NCBI RefSeq assembly: GCF_004365635.1
Contig: NZ_SOBH01000001.1
Coordinates: 1,302,001 to 1,366,000 of the forward strand
DNA: 64,000 nt
Direction of reading: 5' to 3'
From: Litoreibacter halocynthiae
Lineage (GTDB): Bacteria; Pseudomonadota; Alphaproteobacteria; Rhodobacterales; Rhodobacteraceae
Shown here: piece by piece, positions 25,821 to 34,060 of the stretch
Numbering within the stretch: position 1 is the first letter of the stretch
How the letters are laid out: each line of letters begins with the position of its first letter
Made by a program: the position numbers and the translations under genes
The notes under the pieces: model-generated
Databases searched by the model: none
What the model was told of the DNA's origin: nothing
Seen by the model: only the letters and a program-made list of their open reading frames with translations

Positions 25821-26921
25821 CTAAATCCAGAATTCTTCGTGAACCGTCGCCATGCGCGGCCCGTCTTGCGTCTCGACCTGCACCTGCGTGCCGTCGTCCC
25901 AATGGGTCATCCGCACCATGCCGATGGCGACATTGGTGCCGAAATCGGGGCTCTTCGCCGCCGAGGTCACCTGCCCGATCACCTTGTCCTTCGCGGTGAC
26001 CTTCCACAGCCGGTCGCAGGGCGGCAGGTTTCCCTCAATGCTCAGCGCGCGGATTTGTTTCACCGGGCCCTCCTTTGCCACGCGCAACAACGCATCGCGC
26101 CCGACACAGCCGATCGCGGTCTGCGTAGAGCAGAACCGCCCCAGCCCGCATTCATGCGGGGTGTTGTCGCGCGTCATGTCGTTGCCGTAAGACAGCAAGC
26201 CGCCCTCGACCCGCTCGATCAAATTTGGGCAGCCTGCATAGACATCCAAGTCACGCCCCGCCTCCATCAGCGCGTTCCACAGCGGCATGCCTTTCTCGGT
26301 GCCTTCGACATAAATCTCGAAGCCGCCCTGCTTGGAGTAGCCAGAGCGCGCCACCAGCATCATGTGGCCCTGAAATTCGAAATACCCGTAGCGGAAGAAC
26401 CGCAGGTCCTTAACTCCGTCGCCAAAAACACGCGCGGCTAGCTCATCGGCTTTCGGCCCTTGGATCGCCAATGGCGAGACATCGGGTTCATCTACGATTA
26501 CATCAAGATACAGAGCGTGTGCCAAGCCTTTGACCCAAAGCAACAAATCACTATCCGCAATCGACAACCAATAACGATCATCAGACAGCATCAAGGCTAC
26601 CGGATCGTTGAGCATCCCGCCCGTGCCATCAACCAAAGGCACGTAGTAGCACATCCCCGGCAACATCCCCCGCAAATCACGCGGGGTCAGCATTTGCATC
26701 AAACGTCCCGCGTCAGGGCCGCGCAGTTCCACCTGACGCTCCACAGCGACGTCCCAGACCTGCACGGCGGATTTCAGATGGTGGTAATCCTCCTCGACCG
26801 AGCGGAACACCGTCGGCAACAGCATATGGTTATAGACGGTGTATCCCTTGACACCCGCCGCCTCGACCCCATCAGAGAATGGCGTTCGGCGCACGCGGCG
26901 CGAAGGTGCGATCGTGGCCAT
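25821..26921 (-). CDS. dmdA: Dimethylsulfoniopropionate demethylase
   Basis: The 366-residue, cytosolic, tetrahydrofolate-dependent enzyme of the GcvT fold converts DMSP to methylmercaptopropionate plus 5-methyl-THF. It starts MATIAPSRRVRRTPFSDGVE, close to the remembered DmdA N-terminus of Ruegeria pomeroyi (RRVRRTPFS, EAAGVKGYTVYNHMLLPTVF). It keeps SPLAIQGPKADELAARVFGD, ARSGYSKQGGFEIYVEG, GCPNLIERVEGGLLSYGNDM and TPHECGLGRF. ATG 26921 was chosen because GGGGAGGG lies 8 bases upstream and the length matches the family. It starts 2 bases after a small Cys-protein gene and is followed by acuI. Confidence 0.95.
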   Translation of the reverse strand: MATIAPSRRVRRTPFSDGVEAAGVKGYTVYNHMLLPTVFRSVEEDYHHLKSAVQVWDVAVERQVELRGPDAGRLMQMLTPRDLRGMLPGMCYYVPLVDGTGGMLNDPVALMLSDDRYWLSIADSDLLLWVKGLAHALYLDVIVDEPDVSPLAIQGPKADELAARVFGDGVKDLRFFRYGYFEFQGHMMLVARSGYSKQGGFEIYVEGTEKGMPLWNALMEAGRDLDVYAGCPNLIERVEGGLLSYGNDMTRDNTPHECGLGRFCSTQTAIGCVGRDALLRVAKEGPVKQIRALSIEGNLPPCDRLWKVTAKDKVIGQVTSAAKSPDFGTNVAIGMVRMTHWDDGTQVQVETQDGPRMATVHEEFWI

Positions 26922-26923
26922 GT

Positions 26924-27178
26924 TCAAAGCCCTCCCCTTAAATTTCGTTTGCAATCAACCGGTCCACGGCTGGTGCGGCTATAGGCCGACACGCCACAAA
27001 TCTCGCAACGGAATTCTTGCAGCGCGCCCTTGCCGTCGCCGGTGGGCTGCCATTTGCACGGCTTACGCCGGAACAGCTTGTCGAGCCGGAAGGCAACTTC
27101 GTTCCCTGCCCGCCTACGTCCCCAGCTCCACCAGACAAAGCCCGCGACGGCCAGCAGGATCGCCAGCACCACGGGCAT
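26924..27178 (-). CDS. Small membrane-anchored Cys-rich protein in the dmdA operon
   Basis: The 84-residue product was not recognised as a named family. It has one N-terminal membrane helix (MPVVLAILLAVAGFVWWSWG), then a basic linker and a cysteine set in the order CKW-(~16)-C-x-x-C-(~13)-C, including FRCEICGVSAYSRTSRGP. This looks like a small zinc-ribbon domain facing the cytosol. Its start overlaps the DinB stop by one base, and its stop is 2 bases before dmdA, so translation coupling with dmdA is likely. The dmdA ribosome site lies inside its 3' end. Confidence 0.75.
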   Translation of the reverse strand: MPVVLAILLAVAGFVWWSWGRRRAGNEVAFRLDKLFRRKPCKWQPTGDGKGALQEFRCEICGVSAYSRTSRGPVDCKRNLRGGL

Positions 27179-27684
27179 CAGGTGTCATCCGGCATGAGCA
27201 CAAGGTCGGTATCATCAGGTAGCTGCCCCGCCGCCGTCAGCATCGCGTGAATTTGCCCGCGATGATGGGTCTGGTGGTTGAAAAAATGTACCGCGCACAA
27301 TGCCATGGGCTTGCTGAACTCACAATCTGACATGACCGAGTAGTAGGTCAGCGGCCCGACCAAATCGATCTGGTTCAACCCCTTCGCCCACCGCTCGATC
27401 CGCGCATCCGTGCGCAGGCGATCACCCAGAAACAGCTGCAAATCCTCGTGCAGGTTTACACTATCCGCACCACCGCATTTTGGGCCCAACCCGCCATCGA
27501 AGCGTGACATCCATAGCTGGTCGCCCCACAACAGATGGTTGGCGGTCGCAAAAATCGACCCGAAGAAGGCCTTGCGGTCCTTGCGCAACTCCGCGGACTT
27601 CATGGACTTGAAAATCTCCATCTGCCCGCGGTTCTGCCACGCATTGTAGCGGGCCATTTCACGGCAATACTCAATCGTGATCAT
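27178..27684 (-). CDS. DinB-family protein
   Basis: The 168-residue protein is likely a four-helix bundle: MITIEYCREMARYNAWQNRG, then a metal-ligand His in FATANHLLWGDQLWM, and FFNHQTHHRGQIHAML with the other two ligands of the DinB His triad. Some members act as thiol S-transferases on bacillithiol, mycothiol or glutathione, while many are uncharacterised. The ATG overlaps the stop of DUF1326 by 4 bases, so the longer upstream frame is rejected. Its place just before dmdA suggests a role around thiol or methyl-sulfur compounds, which is inference. Confidence 0.82.
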   Translation of the reverse strand: MITIEYCREMARYNAWQNRGQMEIFKSMKSAELRKDRKAFFGSIFATANHLLWGDQLWMSRFDGGLGPKCGGADSVNLHEDLQLFLGDRLRTDARIERWAKGLNQIDLVGPLTYYSVMSDCEFSKPMALCAVHFFNHQTHHRGQIHAMLTAAGQLPDDTDLVLMPDDT

Positions 27685-28322
27685 TTTGGTGCTGGTCCTC
27701 CCCAATCAATCTGGCAAATCTCGGCAGAGCGTCCGTCGAAATCCCAAACCCGACCGTAAGCGCGGACCTTTCCGCGCTTGGCCGTGGCCACGGTGATGTC
27801 TTTGCCCATCCAGTATTCGGTGTTGGTGATCACCATATCCGCGCCGTCCTTGCCCGCGACCGGAACAACCTCGCCCTGGATCTTCTTGCCGACCATCAGG
27901 CGGCGCACATTGCCTTCGGTGGTGAAAGACACAGGCGCGCGCTCGGCCCCCAAAAACTCCCCGACCAACATGCTGAACAAGCCCGTCGTGCCTTTCGCGG
28001 CCCCTGACAGGATCGCTTCCAGCCCTGCATAGGCCGCGTCGCTGGCTTGGTCGTCAATATACGCCGCCGCCTTCCAATTACCGCGTCCCATATTGCCGGG
28101 AATGTCCATCAACATGCCCACGGCCATGCCGGACAGGTCTTCGTCGCCGTAATGCCCCTCGTCGATGCGGATGCCCAACCACGCCTGACAGTAGCCCTCT
28201 GTCGGGGGGTGCTTGCCCAGCGACACCACGCAGGGGCAAAACACGGTGCAGTTGCAGTTGAGAATAAGCTCGCCCTTGATGTTCCACGGAACGGTGCCAA
28301 GTTCTTGCGCGTCTAAAGCCAT
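27681..28322 (-). CDS. DUF1326 protein
   Basis: The 213-residue protein starts MALDAQELGTVPWNIKGELI. It has the DUF1326 cysteine motif NCNCTVFCPCVVSLGKHPPT near residue 23, a YCQAWLGIRIDEGHYGDEDL segment and a C-terminal beta-rich region. The tight N-C-N-C/C-P-C arrangement suggests metal binding. DUF1326 genes commonly sit next to DUF2182 membrane proteins, as here (15 bases downstream). The role is unknown. It is the second gene of the train leading to dmdA. Confidence 0.85.
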   Translation of the reverse strand: MALDAQELGTVPWNIKGELILNCNCTVFCPCVVSLGKHPPTEGYCQAWLGIRIDEGHYGDEDLSGMAVGMLMDIPGNMGRGNWKAAAYIDDQASDAAYAGLEAILSGAAKGTTGLFSMLVGEFLGAERAPVSFTTEGNVRRLMVGKKIQGEVVPVAGKDGADMVITNTEYWMGKDITVATAKRGKVRAYGRVWDFDGRSAEICQIDWGGPAPK

Positions 28323-28337
28323 GGTTCTTTCCTTTTC

Positions 28338-29099
28338 TTAAATTGCGGTCACGAGGGTCCATGCGCCTGCAATCAGCAGAAGCCCCCCCAGAGGTTTCGT
28401 TATGTATCGACCCAGATCAGGCAGTTTTTCCACCACCATGATCACGGTCGCCAATCCCATGAAAGCCACGCTCATCACGCCGCCCACAAAGGCCAGAAGC
28501 ATCAAGGCCCAGCAGCAGCCGAGGCAAACCAGCCCCAGCCGCAATCCGTTGCGCCACGGGCCTTCGTCGAAATGCTGCATGAAGAAGGTCATCGGCTGGC
28601 GGCACTTGCTCAGGCACGCCTCTTTCAAAGTCGAGAACTGGTAAAGACCCGCCAATATCAGCAACGCACCCGACAGACCTGCCGAGAGGCTGCCACCGAA
28701 CGCACCGATCAGGCCTGCTTGGAACAAGCCAATTTGCAAGCCCGCGGCAATGATGGAAAAGCCAAACCAAACAATAAGATAGCCCGATACAAGTGAGCCA
28801 AAATTCGCGCGATAGCTGACATGGGAGAGGTCATCATAGGTGGCTAAGGCGGGTAAAACCGTCGGCGCCATCATTGCCGCCGACATCAGCGACCACATCA
28901 GTACCATACGAAGATATCCGGCGGCGTCAGGCGTGATGGTACACAGGCTCACCCAAAAATCGCGGCCATAGGTCTGCTCAAGCAGGCGCAGCTCCGGCGG
29001 CACTGACATCGCATAAAGTGCCGTCCAGGAGGCCAGAATAAGCCCGAACAGCGCAAGCCAATGCGCCCCCGACATTGCTCTGATCCGATCCGACCACAT
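28338..29099 (-). CDS. DUF2182 integral membrane protein
   Basis: The 253-residue protein has about six membrane helices. It shows the DUF2182 features MVLMWSLMSAAMMAPTVLPA (a Met/Ala-rich helix), LYQFSTLKEACLSKCRQPMT (conserved K-x-x-C-L-x-x-C), and RLGLVCLGCCWALMLLAFVG with a CxGCCW motif. COG annotation calls the family predicted metal-binding membrane proteins. It is the first gene of the minus-strand train to dmdA/acuI. Its start is 82 bases from the divergent GntR-type gene, with a strong inverted repeat between them. Confidence 0.85.
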   Translation of the reverse strand: MWSDRIRAMSGAHWLALFGLILASWTALYAMSVPPELRLLEQTYGRDFWVSLCTITPDAAGYLRMVLMWSLMSAAMMAPTVLPALATYDDLSHVSYRANFGSLVSGYLIVWFGFSIIAAGLQIGLFQAGLIGAFGGSLSAGLSGALLILAGLYQFSTLKEACLSKCRQPMTFFMQHFDEGPWRNGLRLGLVCLGCCWALMLLAFVGGVMSVAFMGLATVIMVVEKLPDLGRYITKPLGGLLLIAGAWTLVTAI

Positions 29100-29133
29100 C
29101 TGCGTTGCGACTCCCGTATGACCTGCTAGTTTA

Positions 29134-29163
29134 AATTGTCAGACTTTTATATGTCTGACAATT
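29134..29163. promoter_or_regulatory. Inverted-repeat operator between DUF2182 and the FadR-type regulator
   Basis: AATTGTCAGAC (29134-29144) and GTCTGACAATT (29153-29163) are perfect 11-bp arms around the 8-base spacer TTTTATAT. Each arm also contains a small FadR/GntR-type site (GTC-A-GAC and GTC-T-GAC, the GT-N-N-N-AC pattern), so two dimers could bind 15 bases apart. The position in the 82-base divergent gap fits autoregulation plus control of the dmdA train. Confidence 0.75.
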
Positions 29164-29181
29164 GATTTTGATGCGAGACCG

Positions 29182-29910
29182 ATGAAAAATTCTTCGACAC
29201 CACAAGGCGACCTATCCGCCCAGATCGCAGGGTCCATCCGCGACGCCATCATCGCCGGTGACCTGATCGTAGACGCCCGCCTGCCGTCAGAGGCGGAACT
29301 GGCGGAGCAATTCAAGGTCTCCCGCCCCACCGTGCGCGAGGCGCTGAAACGGCTGGCGGCGCAAGCCCTGATCCGCACGCAGCGCGGGGCAACGGGCGGT
29401 GCCTTCGTGAACCACCTGAAATACCCGGACGCTTACGCCCAGCAGATCACCACCTCGACGCTTCTGTTGTCGATGAACGAGGTGTCGATCGCCACCGCCT
29501 GCGAGGCCCGTTTCGCGCTAGAGCGCGCCTGCACCCGCCTGTCCGCAGAACGGCGCAGCGCCGACCATCTGGCCACCATGCGGGCCGAGATGTTCCGCCA
29601 GTCGCAACCCGGTCTCAGCGACGAGGCGTTCTGCGCCTCGGACGTTGCCTTCCACCGCGCGTTGGTCGACGGGGCGCAAAACCCCGTGATGTCGTACCAG
29701 TTGGCAGGGGCCGTCGAGGCGATGCAGCCGTTGATGAATATGATCACCTTCACCGCGCGGTCCCGCGAGAAGATCGTCGCCCTGCACGGGCAAATCGCCG
29801 ATGCGCTAGAGGCCCAGAACGCCACCGATGCAGACGCCGCCCTGACCGAACTGGAGGCTTATACCATCTCGTTGGCCAAGGACGTACTCGACGCCCGCGC
29901 GCGGCGTTGA
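29182..29910 (+). CDS. GntR-family (FadR subgroup) transcriptional regulator
   Basis: The 242-residue protein has an N-terminal winged helix (GSIRDAIIAGDLIVDARLPS, SEAELAEQFKVSRPTVREAL, KRLAAQALIRTQRGATGGAF) and a C-terminal FCD-type helical ligand domain. The domain contains FALERACTRLSAERRS, DVAFHRALVDGAQNPVM and a late VALHGQIADAL; the D/H/H residues are candidate metal ligands. FadR-type regulators respond to acids and acyl-CoA-like effectors. It is divergent from the gene train that includes dmdA and acuI, with a perfect palindrome between. A DMSP-pathway intermediate is therefore a reasonable effector guess, not shown by sequence. Confidence 0.92.
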   Translation: MKNSSTPQGDLSAQIAGSIRDAIIAGDLIVDARLPSEAELAEQFKVSRPTVREALKRLAAQALIRTQRGATGGAFVNHLKYPDAYAQQITTSTLLLSMNEVSIATACEARFALERACTRLSAERRSADHLATMRAEMFRQSQPGLSDEAFCASDVAFHRALVDGAQNPVMSYQLAGAVEAMQPLMNMITFTARSREKIVALHGQIADALEAQNATDADAALTELEAYTISLAKDVLDARARR

Positions 29911-29998
29911 CGCTTGCAGTTTATCGCTTGCCGCTTCGGGGTTGCTCCCCTACGCTCCGATCCCAGTATCGCCTTTATCCATCTGGGAGACTTCACTT

Positions 29999-31048
29999 AT
30001 GAACCGTATGACCAAACTGCTGGGCACCGCTGCCCTTGCTGTGGCCACCACCTCCGCTTTCGCGGCTGACCCTGACCTTCTGGTCTTCGACTGGTCGGGT
30101 TTTGAAGAAGACGGGTTCTTCGTCAAATACGCTGAAAAACACGGCTCCGGCCCGACATATGCGTTCTTCGGCGAAGAAGAAGAAGCATTCCAGAAGCTGC
30201 GTTCCGGTTTCAAGGCCGACGTGGCGCATCCCTGCTCCCAATCCGTCGAAAAATGGGCTCAGGCAGATCTGATCGAGCCGTGGGACATCTCCAAAATCCC
30301 GAGCTACGCAACCTTGGCGGAAACCTACCGCACTGACCCGACCTTCGTGCGCGACGGCGAGGTCTACTTCATCCCGACCGATCTGGGGATGACCGGCATC
30401 GCCTACAACGCCGACGAAATCAAACCCGAGCAGGTCGCCTCGCTGGAAATCTTCCTTGATCCTGAAATGTCAGGCCGCACCTCCCTGCCCGACAATGTCG
30501 AGGATTCCTATGCGCTGGCCTATCTGGCCACTGGCACCTCCGACTGGACCAAAGCCACCGAAGAGGACTTCAAGAAAGCCTCCGACTGGCTGCGCAAAGC
30601 CCACGCCAACGCGCGGGCCTATTGGGCGGACGGCGCAGAGCTGGCACAGCTGATGGCCACCGGCGAAGTTCTGATCGCTTGGTCGTGGAACGAAACCCCT
30701 GTGCAGATGGTCGGCGACGGCTACAACATCGGGTTCGAGCGTGAAGCCAAAGAAGGCTCCTCCGCGTGGTTCTGTGGCTATGTGAACCTCAAAGACGGCC
30801 CCGGCTCCGAAGAAAAGGCGCATGAGTTCGTTGAAAGCTGGTTGAGCCAGGAGACCGCCGATTACATCGTGAATGAGTGGGGCTACGGTCACTCCAACAC
30901 CACCGCGATGGGCACCTTCGACGCGGAAACCCTGACCGAGGTGGGTCTGAACCAGATCACCGCACCGCAGTTGGAGCAGCTGCCGATGGATATCTCCTTG
31001 CGTGAGATGATGATCAAGGAATTCGAACGCATCAAAGCAGGCTTCTAA
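29999..31048 (+). CDS. Extracellular solute-binding protein (PotD/PotF-like), orphan
   Basis: The 349-residue protein has a clear signal peptide (MNRMTKLLGTAALAVATTSA then FAADP). It has a type II periplasmic binding fold with LLVFDWSGFEEDGFFVKYAE, KSGFKADVAHPCSQ-like motifs and PTDLGMTGIAYNADEI. These resemble spermidine/putrescine-type binding proteins (family 1 PotD). No ATPase or permease gene lies next to it, so its partners must be elsewhere, or it serves signalling. It follows the FadR-type gene by 88 bases and is followed by a good terminator at 31056. ATG 29999 has GGGAGA upstream and begins a perfect signal peptide. Confidence 0.88.
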   Translation: MNRMTKLLGTAALAVATTSAFAADPDLLVFDWSGFEEDGFFVKYAEKHGSGPTYAFFGEEEEAFQKLRSGFKADVAHPCSQSVEKWAQADLIEPWDISKIPSYATLAETYRTDPTFVRDGEVYFIPTDLGMTGIAYNADEIKPEQVASLEIFLDPEMSGRTSLPDNVEDSYALAYLATGTSDWTKATEEDFKKASDWLRKAHANARAYWADGAELAQLMATGEVLIAWSWNETPVQMVGDGYNIGFEREAKEGSSAWFCGYVNLKDGPGSEEKAHEFVESWLSQETADYIVNEWGYGHSNTTAMGTFDAETLTEVGLNQITAPQLEQLPMDISLREMMIKEFERIKAGF

Positions 31049-31055
31049 AGCCCGT

Positions 31056-31089
31056 CCAGCAGCTGCCATATCTGGTGGCTGCTGGTTTT
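31056..31089 (+). terminator. Intrinsic terminator after the solute-binding protein gene
   Basis: A 13-bp stem (31056-31068 with 31073-31085, two G-U pairs) has a TATC loop and is followed by TTTT. It starts 8 bases after the stop codon. Confidence 0.8.
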
Positions 31090-31175
31090 CATGCCGGACC
31101 CATCGCCCGCAAGCTGCTTCAGTGTCTGCTTTCAGGACCTGCGCCGGTAAGTCCTACATTATAAAGGAGACACCC

Positions 31176-31400
31176 ATGTCCTGGCTTCCATCTTTGCTCA
31201 CAGACACCCCCGAAAGCGGGTACGAGCTTGCGATCAAACTTTCCCGAATGGCCGTGAAAAAGACGCAGCCCGACGATGACACCCGCTCCAAGTTGCGGGC
31301 CGACTACGCCAACAACGCGGACAGCCTCACCATGGTATCAAACGTGGTGGCCACGAATTTCCAAACCGTTGCACAGGCTAACAACTACTGGCGCGACTGA
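31176..31400 (+). CDS. Small hypothetical protein
   Basis: The 74-residue product was not recognised. It begins MSWLPSLLTDTPESGYELAI and ends FQTVAQANNYWRD. It is mostly helical and hydrophilic, with no signal or membrane segment. The ATG at 31176 has a textbook AAGGAG eight bases upstream, which is why the longer upstream frame is rejected. It stands alone between the terminator at 31089 and the tmRNA gene, so it must have its own promoter. Confidence 0.6.
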   Translation: MSWLPSLLTDTPESGYELAIKLSRMAVKKTQPDDDTRSKLRADYANNADSLTMVSNVVATNFQTVAQANNYWRD

Positions 31401-31481
31401 GGTCGGTTTACATCTTCAGGTCACCGGTTTGACGCTCGAAACGCCTCGTAGACCAGCGCGCTGCATTTAGCACCTCAGAGA

Positions 31482-31510
31482 TTGTAACTCCGCAAACTGC
31501 GCCCTATATA
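31482..31510 (+). promoter_or_regulatory. Predicted sigma-70 promoter of ssrA
   Basis: TTGTAA (31482-31487) and TATATA (31505-31510) are separated by 17 bases. This would start transcription near 31517, about 20 bases before the first tmRNA helix. Confidence 0.6.
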
Positions 31511-31535
31511 TGAGATGTCTCTTCGGGGACTATGG

Positions 31536-31795
31536 ACATAAACGCGCTCGTAATAAGCGGATCGGACCCGGGGGCGGTACCCGGCGACTCCACCAATCAT
31601 CCCTCATTTGGGGACCATGGGGTCGAAATAGGATCGACGGACGTCTAAAGGGGTATGCTTTGTCTCGGTGAGTTACCACCGTTATCGGTACATACAAGCT
31701 AGTTGCAAATGACAACAAAGCTCCAATGGCGATGGCTGCGTAAGCAGTCGGAACTATTGAAAACTTAAGTCCTCTCGCTTAGCAGCGTTTGGCGG
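31536..31795 (+). ncRNA. ssrA: tmRNA, permuted two-piece form
   Basis: The acceptor piece comes first. It ends with a T-arm-like CCGGG/CCCGG hairpin, acceptor strand CGACTCC (31585-31591), A and encoded CCA (31593-31595). After 23 bases the coding piece begins with GGGGTCG (31619-31625), which pairs with that strand. The resulting G3-U pair is the alanine identity element. The tag frame from 31705 reads ANDNKAPMAMAA then TAA at 31741-31743. CGCTTA and GCGTTT at 31776-31790 pair with AAACGC (31540-31545) and TAAGCG (31554-31559), forming the P2 helix that holds the two pieces together. This is the known alphaproteobacterial arrangement. It rescues stalled ribosomes. Exact mature ends are approximate. 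Confidence 0.93.
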
Positions 31796-31840
31796 GGTTT
31801 GCAGGTACCTGGCAACAGAAACCTGCGCTAATTTCCCCCT

Positions 31841-33973
31841 CTAGAACGGTAACAGAAACGCCCGCGTCAGTCGCAGGATGCCTTGCCCTGTGCCGACCCG
31901 ACGCGACTGGCTGGTGTCATAGACCACGGTTTTCGCCTTCGGGTCCGCCTTACGGATGGAATAGCCACTCAGGAATATGTCATTGGTGGTCAGCGACGCG
32001 ACCACGTGGAACTCCGTGTTCAACTTCCAAGCAATCAAGCTGGAGGCTTGCATGACGTTTTCCGTGCCGGGGTCCGAGCCCGCCAGTGCTGCCGACGCCG
32101 TCTTGATGAACACTCGCCCCGGCCCCTGCACCGAATGGTAAATCGCGCGCCCGAACACCAACGCACCCAAGCTCAGCGAGATGCGCCGCCCGAGCTTGCA
32201 GGTGTCAGAGAACGCCACGACATTGGCGAAATCCACCAGTATTTCTTCATCCGGTGCCAGTTTCCACTCCACGATCTCCGCCGGTGGATCAACGATCAGA
32301 TCACAGCTGGAAACACTCACGTCGTCCTTCGTCTCGGCACGTTTTTCCAACTCGACCAGACACATCGCGTAGTTTTTCGAGAACAGCCGTTTCACCAACA
32401 AACTGAGCGGCTGGGGCAAACGCCTGCGGTCCACGACATTGTTGCCGCACGCCCTGAAGGCCACGTAAAATCGCTCCGTCTTGGCTGTCGCCCTGAGGGT
32501 GTGCCTTGGCCCACAAGCCTTGGGTGCGCCCTTCCGCGCGGTCTCTGAGCCGCCGATCACGTCTTGCGCCGGAGAGGTCGTGACCCGCGCATAAAACACC
32601 CGCGCGAAGACGATCATGTAGGATTTCGCAAGGATCAAAAGCCCGTAGAGAAGCGCCACAAACCCCGAGAACCGGATGCCGGTGGCGGTGTAGCCGATCG
32701 CCTGTTTCACGCGGCCCGAAAATCCGTCCATCTTCTCGGTGTAGATCCGTTTGTAATCCTCCGCCGAATTCTCGCCGCGCTTCTCGGCCCGTGCCAGCTC
32801 GTTCTCCAAGTCGGAAATCATCCCGTTACGGGCAGAGCGATACGCCCCGTTGATCATCGACTTGATGCCATTCTTGATGTGGCACACCACGTTTAGGAAA
32901 AAGCAGCGCTCCGTTTTAGTACCCGGAAACCGTTTGGGCAATTGCGCCTTGACCGCCGCGACGATCTGCTCACGGTTGCCGCCTGCGGCGTCTACCTGTG
33001 CGTCGATCTGCGCCCGCACGGAGGCGACATTGCGGTCCTGCAAGCGGTCGATCAGCGCCTTTGCCGCGGCTTCCACCGTGCAACCGTCCGGGTTCTCCAT
33101 AAACGGCGGGCCAGTCTCCAGCGTCACCATCCGGCAGGAATCGTAGCCCGCCCCGTCCAACCCCTGTCGTCCCTCGTAACTATCAAGATACCCGATCAAG
33201 GGCCGTTCCACATAGGTGTCGCCAATATAGCTATACAGTGCCGTCAGCAGCACGAACAAAACCGGCATCGGCCACCACAGCTTTAGCGTGCGTTTCTTCA
33301 CCCTCTTGAGGTAGTCGCGGTCCTTCTCCAACACCTCTTTGAAAGAGGCTCCGTTTTCCTGAATGAACTTGAAGATGGTGCGCAGGAACATGATGACCAT
33401 CAGGCAGAACAAAATGCTCAGATGCGATGGGAAATAGCCCAGAAACAGCGGGTGCAAAAACGTGGTGCCGAAGGTCAGCCACGCGACCATGTCTACCCCC
33501 AGAAGGATCACGATGGTGCGGAACAGAACGCTGGACAAGGTCGGCTTCAACACGATCACCACGAAGGTCAGGAAGCCGGTGAATGAATACAGCGTCCACA
33601 GCGTCGGCCAGTGCAATTGCCCCCGCTTCATCAGATCGAACGGCGGAGCATAGTTGAAGGCCATGACCGCCAGCAGGATCGCCGATAGCAGGCACATGGC
33701 AAAGCGGTGATCGCGGCTTGCGACCAGCGTCACGATGCACAAAAGCACCAGAACCACGGCGGCGGCGGGAACATAGACGGCAGGGGTCCGCTCGGCCAGC
33801 GCGGCGATGGCGGAGGGGAAGAACGGCTCGAATATGATGCCCGAGAACATGAATGGCAGCAATGTCAGCAGCGCCACACCGGAGACCTGCCCCGCCAGAA
33901 CTTGCGGCAGAGTTTTAACTATTCCTAAAACCCGCGACATAAACGTCGGGCGTCGCTCAATTACTTCAGCCAT
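31841..33973 (-). CDS. Large membrane protein of unknown family with AIM24-like C-terminus
   Basis: The 710-residue protein has no family I recognise over its whole length. Residues 1-260 hold about seven membrane helices. A soluble region with Cys pairs and Ala-rich helices (about 265-400) is followed by one more helix near 430 (FSGFVALLYGLLILAKSYMI). The soluble C-terminal part (about 575-680) has DEEILVDFANVVAFSDTC, LSLGALVFGRAIYHSVQGPG and RVFIKTASAA. This resembles the AIM24/TIGR00266 beta-fold, where a G-P-G-R-V-(F/Y)-(I/L) motif is typical. The gene is single, convergent with ssrA, and 87 bases separate its stop-distal start from the next gene. Function unknown. Confidence 0.8.
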   Translation of the reverse strand: MAEVIERRPTFMSRVLGIVKTLPQVLAGQVSGVALLTLLPFMFSGIIFEPFFPSAIAALAERTPAVYVPAAAVVLVLLCIVTLVASRDHRFAMCLLSAILLAVMAFNYAPPFDLMKRGQLHWPTLWTLYSFTGFLTFVVIVLKPTLSSVLFRTIVILLGVDMVAWLTFGTTFLHPLFLGYFPSHLSILFCLMVIMFLRTIFKFIQENGASFKEVLEKDRDYLKRVKKRTLKLWWPMPVLFVLLTALYSYIGDTYVERPLIGYLDSYEGRQGLDGAGYDSCRMVTLETGPPFMENPDGCTVEAAAKALIDRLQDRNVASVRAQIDAQVDAAGGNREQIVAAVKAQLPKRFPGTKTERCFFLNVVCHIKNGIKSMINGAYRSARNGMISDLENELARAEKRGENSAEDYKRIYTEKMDGFSGRVKQAIGYTATGIRFSGFVALLYGLLILAKSYMIVFARVFYARVTTSPAQDVIGGSETARKGAPKACGPRHTLRATAKTERFYVAFRACGNNVVDRRRLPQPLSLLVKRLFSKNYAMCLVELEKRAETKDDVSVSSCDLIVDPPAEIVEWKLAPDEEILVDFANVVAFSDTCKLGRRISLSLGALVFGRAIYHSVQGPGRVFIKTASAALAGSDPGTENVMQASSLIAWKLNTEFHVVASLTTNDIFLSGYSIRKADPKAKTVVYDTSQSRRVGTGQGILRLTRAFLLPF

Positions 33974-34060
33974 TCATAACGCCATTCTTTAAAATATGGC
34001 GCAGCCTAAGGTAATGGTGGGCTTTCGGTCAAAGAAATTAACGTAGGGTAAACCAGTGCG

